This document shows positions 23,290 through 33,685 of a DNA stretch of 64,000 bases, one piece after another. How positions within the stretch are numbered: the first letter of the stretch is position 1; each line of letters starts with the position of its first letter. Made by a program: the position numbers and the translations under genes. Source of the DNA: Brachycybe producta (Eukaryota; Arthropoda; Diplopoda; Playtdesmida; Andrognathidae); NCBI GenBank assembly GCA_036925085.1, contig JAUPFP010000027.1, positions 2,125,001 to 2,189,000 on the forward strand, read 5' to 3'. Under the pieces are notes generated by a model. It was not told the origin of the DNA and searched no databases. It saw only the letters and a program-made list of their open reading frames with translations.

Positions 23290-23365
23290 CTTGTCTTGTT
23301 GGTGTAGTGGTTAGTGTATTAGTCCGTTGCAATGTTGGTCATGGGTTTAATTACAGGGTGAAATT
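23290..23365 (+). tRNA. tRNA-like remnant (pseudogene or SINE head)
   Basis: TGGTGTAGTGGTTAGTG at 23300-23316 is an intact A-box/D-arm of the Asp/Glu/Gly tRNA type. A weak B-box, GGTTTAATTAC, follows at 23344-23354 at a plausible distance. The T-arm and acceptor do not pair well, so this is not a working tRNA gene. No second copy was seen in the window. Confidence 0.4.
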
Positions 23366-24020
23366 GTTTCAAATATTTCAGAAGGTGGATGGAGTGGACA
23401 AAGAAACAAAAACAAATTATGAAGTTCAAATAAAAGCGAGTATTATTAAGAGAAACTCTTAAAATAAAATCATTAAAAATAGGTTCATGTAATTTTATTA
23501 ATAAGCCTATTAACACGCTTTGCAAGCTTCTGACACAAAAATGTTCGTAATATTGTTGCAGTTATTGATTTTTCACTAGAATATGAAATGTTAATATTAT
23601 TTTATTTGGATAACAGCGCCCTCTATAATAACAAATAGTCATTGAATGTTGTTATTTTGAAAATAAATCTTTCCCTTTTAAACACATAAAAGCAAATAAA
23701 AAAAATTCATAATGTCCTAGTTTTGCAGAAAAAAATATATAAAAATGATGAAAATTCCAAAAATAAGCTGAAAAGATAAGAAAAAAAAAACACAGCCCCC
23801 CCCCCAAAAAAAAGGCTATTCGAAGATAAATTTTCATTGTATTTATATAATGTATACCCTCCTCCCCTTCCGATATTCAATGAGACATTCTATTGTTACA
23901 AGATGCTGCTGCTATTGAAAAAGATGACGATTGAATTAATGAGCGTTGTCATGACAACGAGACGAATCCAAATTGGAATAAAAAAAGGGAACACCTTTTC
24001 CATTGATGATGAATTAAAAA
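23366..24020. other. Intergenic AT-rich DNA
   Basis: Poly-C run at 23796-23805. No gene seen. Confidence 0.4.
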
Positions 24021-24160
24021 AAAAAAAATTAACGCATTTTTCTATCAAAAAAGACTTGTTTAGAGGCTAAAATCTATTAAAATTCTTGGTTAACTGATGA
24101 TAGAACTGTAGCCTCTAAACAGCCTTTTTTATATTTTGAAAAAAAAAAAATCATTTTTTG
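24021..24160. mobile_element. Short family B-type hairpin
   Basis: AAAAAAGACTTGTTTAGAGG faces GTAGCCTCTAAACAGCCTTT, like the copy at 6958. Confidence 0.65.
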
Positions 24161-24319
24161 CCTTAATGATGAGGATGATGACGATAAAGATAATGCAATT
24201 TGTAACCATATTATTTTTAGGTTACATTCTCATAAATATGCAAAAAAAGAATGGCAAAAAAATCGGAAAAAAATTTCTTTTGCTTCTTCTGGTTACAATT
24301 TAAATGTCAGAGAAAATAA

Positions 24320-24590
24320 AAGTTTGAAAAAATCATGATTTTTTCAAAAAAATATCAACAAATATATATCTTTTTATGTATATTATGTTAAAAACTAAGT
24401 CGCTGCGTGCTTTTTTTGCATAATTTATTTCAAATTGAAATTAATAAAATTAAACCAACTAGAAACTTAAAATTAACGGTTTTTTTCTTCTTCTCAAAAG
24501 ATAAAAAAGCATTCAATTTAAATTTATTAAATTTTAATTTGAAATAAATTGTGCAAAATCATGTTATTTTTCAAATATATAAACACATTT
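24320..24590. repeat. Inverted repeat, AT-rich
   Basis: TGCATAATTTATTTCAAATT at about 24418 faces AATTTGAAATAAATTGTGCA at about 24537, and the similarity extends on both sides. Possibly an old palindromic MITE. Confidence 0.5.
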
Positions 24591-25840
24591 AATGATTTAA
24601 CCTGAATTTCACCTTTTTTATTCAATCTGTTGTCTTCAATTAGATTGAATAGGTCCTACTAATGTTCCACAGAAGAGTAAATTACGTGAAAATATTTCAC
24701 TTCCAATTTATTTGTCCGTTAATAATTTTAAAAAACTTTTTTTTTGGAAACTTTTATGAATATAGCTGCTGATATAAAATTAAATTAGTTTTCATGATTA
24801 TAACTAAAAAATACAGAAATTATTGAAAAAAAGTAAATAAAATATATTTGTGATTTCTATAATAAATATCAGTGATTAACACATCACTTAATATCTAAAA
24901 ACCCTGAAAGAGATCCTTTTTTCTTTCAAGGAATTTTTCCACCAATGATATATTGGTAATTTAAAGCCTAAAAAACCCTGTCAACGTTTCAAATTATAAC
25001 AAAACAAGTGTAAAAGCTCAATAATAAAAAAATATTTGTCGGAACTTTTTGCTTTTGAAACAGAACAGAGAAAGATGTTAAATTGCTTAAGCTTTGCTTA
25101 ATGATGTTTTCTTCTTAAATTTCTTTAAAAGTTAAAACGTTGTTAAATAGGAAAATTGGGAAAGCAAAAAAAGGAGGGGGGGGGGGGAGGGGGCGAATTG
25201 AAATGATGTTGTTAAGTAAAGCAATATGCAAGTTGAAATTACATAAACCCCCCTCTATTTCTCATTGTGTTTCACTTTTAGTGGGGGTCTCATATCCCCC
25301 CTTGTAAAAACTCAAAGACTAGAAAACCCCAACCCAGTTTATGGCTTGCATAACATTGAAGGTTTATGTAAGAAAAAAGATCTTTTTTAAATAAAAAAAA
25401 AGTCCTGACAACAAAGTTAACGACCAAAAAAAGGAAGAAATAAAGATGGAGGAGGAGGAGAGGGGATTGTAAAGATTGAAGCTATAAAAAAAACAGGGCA
25501 CATTTTGGCTATTAGTTTGCTTGACCAGCGGCCAAACAATTTAATGGCAACCTTCTGTTTTTGTCCACTTTTGCTGAGCAAAACCGAAAAGACAAAAAAA
25601 AAAAGCAATAGGAACCATCATAAACTTGATCCTTATTTGAACACCACCTCTTCCTCCCCATCCCCCATCACCTTGGCTCCTTAATTAAAGGTGAATTGGG
25701 CTTACCATTTATACATGTAAACAATAAAATTCAAACACTTAAACCTCCAAGTTAACTATATAGTTAACAGAGCAATAACATAAAAGGATCCATGTTTTGT
25801 TGTTGTTGCTATTAAAAAAAATCTAGTTTTGCTTTTTTAC
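24591..25840. other. Intergenic AT-rich DNA
   Basis: A/T runs, a 12-base poly-G run at 25176-25187 and a GGA-rich tract at about 25447-25465. No gene seen. Confidence 0.4.
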
Positions 25841-26145
25841 AAAAGTGGTTTTAAAGTGTAAATGCCTCTAAAACTCTTGATTATTTCTTTTTTTTAAAAA
25901 ACTAGAAGGGTAACTCAATCACTTATTATGGGTAGGTTCATGTTGGTATCTTTTAAAATAAGCTTCTCTTAATAAAATGACTCAACTTTAAGCAGACGAC
26001 ATTTGTTTAAATTTTGTCTATAAAAAGGTTATTTTGAAAGCTGTCACAACCTGAAAAGTGATTGATTTCTAAAAAAATCTCAAAGTTTCATAGTCTGAAA
26101 GAATAATTATGAGTTCAAAAATCAGCTGTTTATGGCATATCTTAA
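25841..26145. mobile_element. Family A MITE, copy 11
   Basis: AAGTGGTTTTAAAGTGTAAA at the left, AACTAGAAGGGTAACTCAAT inside, AATCAGCTGTTTATGGCATA at the right. Confidence 0.8.
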
Positions 26146-26780
26146 AAAAGTCAAGTTTTTCTGTGACTCTGTCGTCAATCTACTAAGAAATTGTTTCACT
26201 TTGAAAGAATAAAGTAAAAGAAAAAAATTGATTAAAAATAAAATATAGCTTTTAATTTCAAGATGTCAATCAAATAGTATCAATTTTATTAAAATCTGAA
26301 AAAATATCTACAGGAGAGATCGCCATATATTTGAAAGCAGTGGCAAAGTAAGAACCAATATGGCTGCCAAAAAACATAGCTGTTATTAGATCAGAACTGA
26401 GGGCCACTATTCTAATTTCTAAAATACTTTCACAGTCCCAGGGGCACTTAAACTTCAAAACCAGCTGAAGTCACGTATTCAGTCGTTCATAAAACATCTT
26501 AAATTCAAGTTTTTCTGTTATTAATAACAGAAAAACTTGAATTTAAGATTTTAGAGATAAGATTTTACTAAGAAATTGTTTCACTTTGAAAATATAAAAA
26601 GCAAAATTGATATAAAATCAAAAAATGTTGCGCTCTATTTTCAAAATGTCAATTTTATTAAAATATGAAACAAATATGTGCAGGAGACACACGCGCATCA
26701 CTATAAAGGAGTGGCGTAGTAAAAACCAAGATGGCTGCCAAAAAATGTTGATAAATTGGAAAAGAACTGAGACACACAGC
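26116..26780. repeat. Diverged tandem duplication, period about 385 bp
   Basis: TACTAAGAAATTGTTTCACT recurs at 26181 and 26566. TCAATTTTATTAAAAT and CCAAKATGGCTGCCAAAAAA recur at matching offsets. Each unit begins with a family A right end, so the duplication postdates that insertion. Confidence 0.75.
26496..26549. repeat. Perfect 54-bp palindrome
   Basis: Two 27-base arms with no spacer and no mismatch, centred between 26522 and 26523 (CTGTTATT|AATAACAG). The first duplication unit lacks the right arm, so it formed in the second unit. Confidence 0.95.
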
Positions 26781-29700
26781 CAAAAGCCAAAAAAAAAAAA
26801 AAAAACTTCTGAATGACAAAAAAAAAGACAGACACAGTAGACCCTCCTGTAATTGCTTATGTATTTTGAATAGAAAAAAGTCAAGGTGGTTGAAAAGTTG
26901 TAACTTGTAACCCCCCCCCCCCCTCTCTTCTTCCTGTTTTTGTGGTGCCTCATTTGTGTACCCCTTAAAAAAACCAGGACCCTGTAAAAATGAATTTATG
27001 CTTAAGTTAAAGCAAAATGCTTATGTAAGTTAAGCATAGATAATAAAAAAAAACAGCAGCATATAGTTAGGATGTATTGGAAAAGAGGGTTTTCTAGTAT
27101 GTTTTCTCTCTCTCTCTTGGAACAAGAAGAAGAAGAGAAGGAACCAGGAATGGGAAAAACAGAGGGGGTTGGTCCAAAGCAAGCTCGTAAAAATGTCAAA
27201 CCTAAAAGTCCAGCTTTTGTAAAGCGGCTGGCTGGCTGTTTTGTGGGGGGGCCTTTTCTAGTATATCAAGATATATATATATCTATATATACATAAAAGT
27301 AAAAGAGAGAAAGAGAGAAGAGTAAAAAAAAAGGGGGCAGGTTAATTTTCACACTAGGAGAGTTTTATGATTCAAACGAGGCGCCACCATTGGTAAGCGG
27401 AGATCACGTGAGGGCTCTAAAATGAAGAAATTATGACTTGTGGCTGGAAAAAATACGACTATATATCTATCAAGACAAAAGGCAAAACCCCTAGACTTTT
27501 TCTCTCTTCTCCTCCTTCCTAGAACTAGAAAAGAAGAGAATATTTTTATATATATCCACAATCTAAGGGAACAAAATTCTTCTTTCCATGATTTTTAGCA
27601 GTGTTTTTACCCATGGTTTTTTTTTACCCACTTCTTTCCTTTTCCTTCCTTCCTTCCTTTCTATCAAAAAAACGTTTGACACTTTTTTAAAAAAACTGGA
27701 AACGATCATCCATCCATCCTTAGTTTGTGTATGTGTGTGTGTGCCAGAATTGTTCCTGAAAAAAAAAACTCACCCTCTCTAATAGCAACATCATGGATTA
27801 TGTAATCAGAGTTTTCTTCAATGTTGTTATTGTTGTGTACAAAAATAATCATGGCGCCCATTTCTCCTATTCCTTCCTATATTGATATTTTTTTAAAAAA
27901 AAAAATTCAAAACATCCTCTTGATTGTGTGTATTTTTCATCTCTTCTTCTATCAGGCGCACTTTTAAACAGATTCCATTCCTACAATTTTGGATCATCCT
28001 CCTCCTTTTCGTCAAAATCTCCACCTCTTTTCAACATGGTGGCCACACTGCGGAAAAAAAAAAGAAGAGACGGAAATATCATCATGGAATTTTGCTTTTG
28101 TTTTGGATGTGGTCCGGGTTAAAACAATGATGATAATGAAGACAGGAATGGATTTACTAAAGAACCCAGTCGGAAAAATCTTCATCATCATTTTTTTTTT
28201 GACTTCTTCTTTAAGCTAATGCTGATGTTTTTTGTTGTCTGTAAACAAAAAAAAAATCCGGAAAAAAAAGAAACCCTTGAAGATGCTCAAGAAAATGTTT
28301 CATCTCTTTTCTCTTTCCAACTTTTATGAAATGGCGGAAAAAAAATGGCAAGTGGTGTGAACTCCAGCAAAACCACCACCACCATTCGTCATCATTGTTG
28401 ATAAATATCTCATCCAAAGATTGCAACAAATATCTTGCATTTGCAGCAACCAACAACAAAAAAATGAGGTAAGAAAAATCAATTTTCTGTATTGTTTGTT
28501 ACTTTATATAATTTCTTGTAAATAAGGTTTTTGCGTGCACGTTTTTTTTTTTGTTACCGTGCTGAGTGTGAACCCGTACTCTCTCTCTCTCTTGCTTGAT
28601 GTTAATTATAATGGGTTTTTCACTTTTGAAGACTAGAAAGAACCTTCAGCTCTCTTTCTCTGCCCGTACTTAAATATGTGGCCGCCACCGCCACTGTTCT
28701 GATGGTGTAGTTTGGCTGACGCTACCCAATGGCTGTTGCTGTCAGTTGGCGTGTTTTTGCACGTCAGATGTTGAATGAAAAATGGGTGGGGGGAAAAATG
28801 TGTTTTTTTTTCCTTCTTTCTAATTCCATAGATAGAAAAAGAAGAAGAGGGGGCGGTTAAGGGGGAGGGAATTCCTCAGTGAATGACACTTGGAACACTT
28901 CCCCCTTTTTTTTTTCTTTCAAAAAATATCCAAATTTCACATTTTTCCAATTTTGATTTTCAACTCAAAACACACAACAACCTAAATGTCATTAAAATAT
29001 ACAAAAAAAAATCCATCAAGTAAAAACTTCACCTCAAGCTTGTTTCTCAGCATTTTCTCTTTAAAGCTTTTCTCTTTCAGCATTTTGTAATTTTTCTCAT
29101 ATTCCGTTTTCCTTATAAAAAAAATGTTAACTGAAATTATGCAACCAAAAAAAAAAAAAAATCTGACATTTTGAAGTATTTGAATTTGAAGTAAGAAGAG
29201 AGAGAAATAATTGCTCAAATGTTTTCTCTGACATCATCATCATCGTCGTCTTCAACAAAACACATAAAAAACCTTTACGATTTTTCCGAGTTATCGACCC
29301 GAATGTGCGAAAAACTTCTTCCAATCGGATGTTCGTCATTTTTATTTCAACGAATGGCGAATTGAAGAGAGAGAGAGAGAGAGAGAGAGAAAGCAAAACA
29401 AAAATGGCTGCCATTTTTTTTATCACAAAAACGCCTTCGAAAAGAACAAACAAACAAACTCCAATAGCTAAAAGCCTAAAACAGATTCCTATTTCTTTTC
29501 CTCTTCTGATCTGATGATTTCGGCAACATTTTTATGTTTACCCTGAACACATTAAACTTTTTTTTTTCTGTGTGTGCAAGCAAAAGTGCAAGGAAAACCA
29601 AAAGCAAATGCAATTTTATCGTTTGTACCAATTGTGTTATTACAAATACCACAGAAGAAGTAAAAAAAGGCCACAAACATAAAAACCAAATATAGTGAAT

Positions 29701-29896
29701 TTGGTCGTAAACGGCCGTTGTACACGCATAATATGATACAAAATGGCAAATCGGCTAATATTATTACCACCAAAGACAGATATAGGGATCTATATATATA
29801 GATACGGAAAAAATAAGATGATGGGAACGAATTAAAAAAGACAGAAATAATAGAAAGTCTCATGAGTCCAATTCCCCAAAGGTCCAGGTACAGGCA
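26781..29896. other. MITE-free intergenic stretch, candidate regulatory region
   Basis: No family A-G copy is seen in over 3 kb. Two blocks stand out from the AT-rich background: about 27355-27450 (AGGCGCCACCATTGGTAAGC, then a CACGTG E-box) and about 28670-28780 (GGCCGCCACCGCCACTGTTC, ACCCAATGGCTGTTGCTGTC). They look like promoter or enhancer DNA, or unspliced exons of a noncoding transcript. GA microsatellites at about 28575 and 29366 and a 13-base poly-C run at 26911-26923 are also present. Reading frames here are short or low-complexity. Confidence 0.4.
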
Positions 29897-30062
29897 GGCC
29901 TAAAGAATGAAAACACACAGACCACTTTTCTACTACAAGATAAAAGCCCCGCCGTTGTCGCCCAAAACTAACCACATTCGGGTCTTTCCATAGAAAATAC
30001 ATAGCAATCACACTGCGACTTCATTTAGCAGTGGTCAAAAAGTGAACTGTGTGCCAAGGCCC
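29897..30062. mobile_element. Family E MITE, copy 3
   Basis: ACACACAGACCACTTTTCTA at the left; CAAAAAGTGAACTGTGTGCC then AAGGCCC at the right. Inside: TGCGACTTCATTTAGCAGTG. Confidence 0.7.
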
Positions 30063-30092
30063 TTTGTCTACTAAATGTCTTCTTGCGTTAGT

Positions 30093-30286
30093 TAGGACCT
30101 TAATTAGCACACTTTTGGTGGTCGATTTCGACTGCAAAATGAAGTTGCAAAAGGTTGGGCTGTGGTTGCAATGTATTTTTTTTCATGAAAAGTTTTGAAG
30201 TGGTCGTCGGGTTTTGGCGACAATTAACCAACTTCATTTCACAGTCGAAATCGACGACTAAAAGTGGTCTTGTGTGTTCCAACCCT
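30093..30286. mobile_element. Family E MITE, copy 4
   Basis: GGTGGTCGATTTCGACTGCA faces CAGTCGAAATCGACGACTAA; ends AGGACCTTAATTAGCACAC and GTGGTCTTGTGTGTTCC. Only about 30 bp from copy 3. Confidence 0.75.
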
Positions 30287-30689
30287 CAATGGTGATGGAC
30301 CACAGTAGAATAGACGGACAACACAATAGACAATTTGTAAAACTTACAAGCAAACTCTCAGAGAGTCTGGACACAGCAAATTGAGAGCCAGTAAGTGAGT
30401 AAATCCATGTTACAGGTAGAACTGTATTTTGAGGGCGTCTAGTCGGCTTTCTCTCTTCATATTTTTCTCCCATCCCCTTTTTGTAGGAGAAAAAGAACAA
30501 TAACAACAACATCCAGTCCAGAAAAGGTCAAGGAAGGACAAAAATGCAATTTATAAATAAAAATCTTCAAGTGGTTTTGTTGTTTTTTCGATTACTATTT
30601 CAGTCCGATTATGATGAACAACAAAAACATGATGTACTTACTTGCCTTTTCATTTCTCCGGGAATGTTTTTTTTTTTTCATAAAAGAAA
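30287..30689. other. Intergenic DNA, no feature seen
   Basis: A plus-strand open frame of 140 codons starts at 30544, but it runs into degraded MITE sequence and matches no protein family I know. Confidence 0.4.
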
Positions 30690-31040
30690 ATTTAAAGTTA
30701 CATTAGAAACTAGAAGAGTTAAAAGAAATAAATCACCTCACGATGACGTCTTTCAGAATAAAACATTGGGTATTATTTCGCTTAAAAAACTGCTAGTCTC
30801 CAAACCTCAGGCTGCTGGTGAAATGTTATATAAATTGCGCCGACGGCGCCAAATAAGGCAAAACCGCTGTACAATCTCCTGCGTAGAGGCTAAGCACCGG
30901 ATAATGAGAATTTTCAAAACATTTTTTGTAGACCCAGGTTTTTTCCACCATAATTTAAAGTTTTAATGCAAGTTGGTCGTTTTCAAACAGTCAGTAAAAA
31001 GATACTAAAAACGTTTATTATTTCCAGAGAAATTGTGAAA
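30690..31040. mobile_element. Degenerate family A-like element
   Basis: ACATTAGAAACTAGAAGAGT and CACGATGACGTCTTTCAGAA resemble the long subfamily (copies 3 and 5). The middle includes an unrelated GCGCCGACGGCGCC palindrome at about 30837. Confidence 0.4.
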
Positions 31041-31084
31041 TTTAAGACTGTATAAACAGCTAATAATCGACTTATGATTACTAA

Positions 31085-31390
31085 GGTTAAAAGAACTTTT
31101 TAGAGGCTAGGATTTCAAGGAGGAATATAAATTAACGGCAAGATTGCACACTTGCTCTGCCCTTTAGCAACTTTGGCGAGTAACTTGTACACAAATTAGC
31201 CTCTAAATATCTCTAGTTGATTGAAAAATGCAGTTATTATTACCTTACCAGTGATTATTACTCTTCTTGCATTTTAAATTTTTCTTAATGTTTCTCCTGA
31301 GCTGTTTTAGAGACTAGAAAGTTAGCTAGAATCAGTTTACTTGCGAGAATTTTCAAAGGAATTCTTCTAAAAAGAGAGTCCATATGTTAG
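31085..31390. mobile_element. Short family B hairpin and family A fragment
   Basis: CTTTTTAGAGGCTAGGATTT faces AATTAGCCTCTAAATATCTC (31095-31215). It is followed by a family A piece with TGTTTTAGAGACTAGAAAGT at about 31302. Confidence 0.55.
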
Positions 31391-31397
31391 ATTCTAA

Positions 31398-31655
31398 TGC
31401 TGTTTTAAGTGTAAACGGAGCCCATCGACGTCGTACAGAAACAAAATTAAGAGAAACTTAACAGTTTTAAAAACTAGAAGGGTAGTTCAATCACTTAATT
31501 GCTCATTTTTATATTGATATCTTTTAAAATAAGCTTATAATGTTAAACAGACGATATTTATTTAAATTTTTATCTATAAAAAGGTTATTTTAAAAAATAT
31601 CCACATGAAAATACTAATTTAAGTGATTCAAATATATGTTCTAGTTTCTAAGAAG
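31398..31655. mobile_element. Family A MITE, copy 12
   Basis: Left GTTTTAAGTGTAAACGGAGC, core AAACTAGAAGGGTAGTTCAA, right CCACATGAAAATACTAATTT. Confidence 0.8.
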
Positions 31656-33100
31656 AGACTTCTTTAGTGTCACATCTAAAAAGACATCATTTTTTCTTGT
31701 AATCGATTAGGTTTTTCGTGCGTATTTAAAAATAGGAACCTGGTTAGAGGCTTTGTTCTGAGTTGGTTTTTTTTTCAAAGATGAGAAAAACAGAAGAACA
31801 AATAAATGTAAAGATTTTTCTTTCCAGTACATTTGATGAAAATGGATTTTTTCTCAAATGTAGAAGAAAAAAGAAGCAGAAAAAACATTCTCATAAAACT
31901 TCATAACTCTAATAATGGAGGAGGAGGATTTCCTTCTTTTATGTTTATAATATTTATATATTTACAAAAGAAAAGCAATTCTTTCTTCTAATATATAAAA
32001 TGACATAGTTTAAACATTTTGTAACAAAACAAACCCCAACTGTTTATAGGTTTTGCCTTTTCTTTAAAGAAACAAAAAACTTGTCGTAAATTTTGCAAAT
32101 ATGTTATTTAAATTAAGGATAAAAAAAGATGGAATTCAAATTAGAAAATTAAAAAAAGTATAATAAGAAAAAAAGAAAAGGATCCTTCAATTTGTCTATT
32201 TGTTCTCTTTCTTAAAATGTCTATTGCTCTATAATAGACGTATCTATAAAAGTGGAAGAGAAAATAGCTATTCAGATAAAGCAGTTATTTGATGAACTGC
32301 TAGTCTTTATAGTAACCAATAACAAAATCTTAATTAACATTAATAACACACTTTTTTTTAGATATGAGTATGTTATTTTAAGACATTTTGCACATTGTCT
32401 AAAACACTTCAAGCTGCAGAGTCAATATTATAATGGTGGTTTTATAAATTGATATTTTGTAGAATCGAGTGATTTTTCCACTTTGAATGTCTTTGCGGCA
32501 TTTTGTACCTTATTTTGTACATTGCCTAAAACACTATTTAAGCTGCAGAACTACTATTGTTAATAGTGCTTTTGTAAATTTACTGGTGATTTATGCAAAA
32601 TTGAGTGATTTTTCACTTGCTAATTAATCTCCCCCGAACACCCTTTTTTGCAGAACCAAACTATTACCTTGCAGAAGAAGAAGAAGGAGGAGGAGGCTAG
32701 TCGTAGAGCAGAAATAACTGATTTTGCTAAATAGCTACGTTCTCCATTATATAATATTACCCATAATATACGCAAAACGCCCATATACACATATTGTGTT
32801 CATAATAATGATAATAAAAATGTTGATTTCTAATTAGAAATCCCATTTTCATCATGACATTTGCATAGAAATTGCATTTTCTTTTAAGACCCTCCTCCTC
32901 CTCCTCCCCCCTTCCTTTCTGTATATATCAAATATAAGCGTTTTCTGCATTTCTAATTAAACATTTTAACGTCCTCAAACAAATAATTAATCCTTTTAAG
33001 ATATAAATTTGTGGGTATAAACACACACAACACAATAATAATTAAAAAGGTGGAGGGTCTAATTTGATATGGAAAGTGCTTTCATAATTTAACTATAAAT
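31656..33100. other. Intergenic AT-rich DNA
   Basis: A family B fragment with CCTGGTTAGAGGCTTTG at about 31740. A small direct repeat TTTTGTACATTGTCTAAAACAC-like at about 32388 and 32513 (shared core GCACATTGTCTAAAACAC and GTACATTGCCTAAAACAC). No gene seen. Confidence 0.4.
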
Positions 33101-33645
33101 TATAATTTCTGAATGGAATCTTGAATTTTTATTTGATATTTTTTCAAGCCTTTTTATAAGTCGATTCTGATTTCAAAATTATCTTGTCCATAGCCAAGTA
33201 AAAGTAACATGGACACCCATCATCATCATCATCATCATCAGGCACTAATGTGAACATCCGTCTCTTTAATTCTTAATTAAAGACAATAGCCTGTCGTTTA
33301 CTAATCTTGTTAATTTTGAAAATGTGTGCGATTAGTAAAATTGGCAAACAACAGAGAGCGCCACTAAGATTGAAGGAACGAGTTCCTTTTTTTTATCTTT
33401 CTTCCAAAGGTTCGCCATTGTGTCTAGAAGGGAATGTGTGGGCTTTGGGCCCTGAGGGAAGGATTCTCTCTCTTTGATGATCAATGTCAGGCAATGGCTA
33501 ACTTTTCTAAAGAAAGTAAGCACAAAAAAGGGAAGAGGAGTAAGAAGAGTCTGAAGAAAAAAACAGATCGATTATTTCTTCTGGAGAAAATATTACAATT
33601 CATAAGATTGGTGGCGCTTCTAGCTGTGCTTCTTTTTATAAGGAG

Positions 33646-33685
<40 letters not shown>

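Noticed and set aside
30544-30966. 140-codon open frame between Scr and mir-10
   Set aside because: It runs across degraded family A-like sequence, has no domain or motif that I recognise, and has no partner exon. Chance is the simpler explanation.
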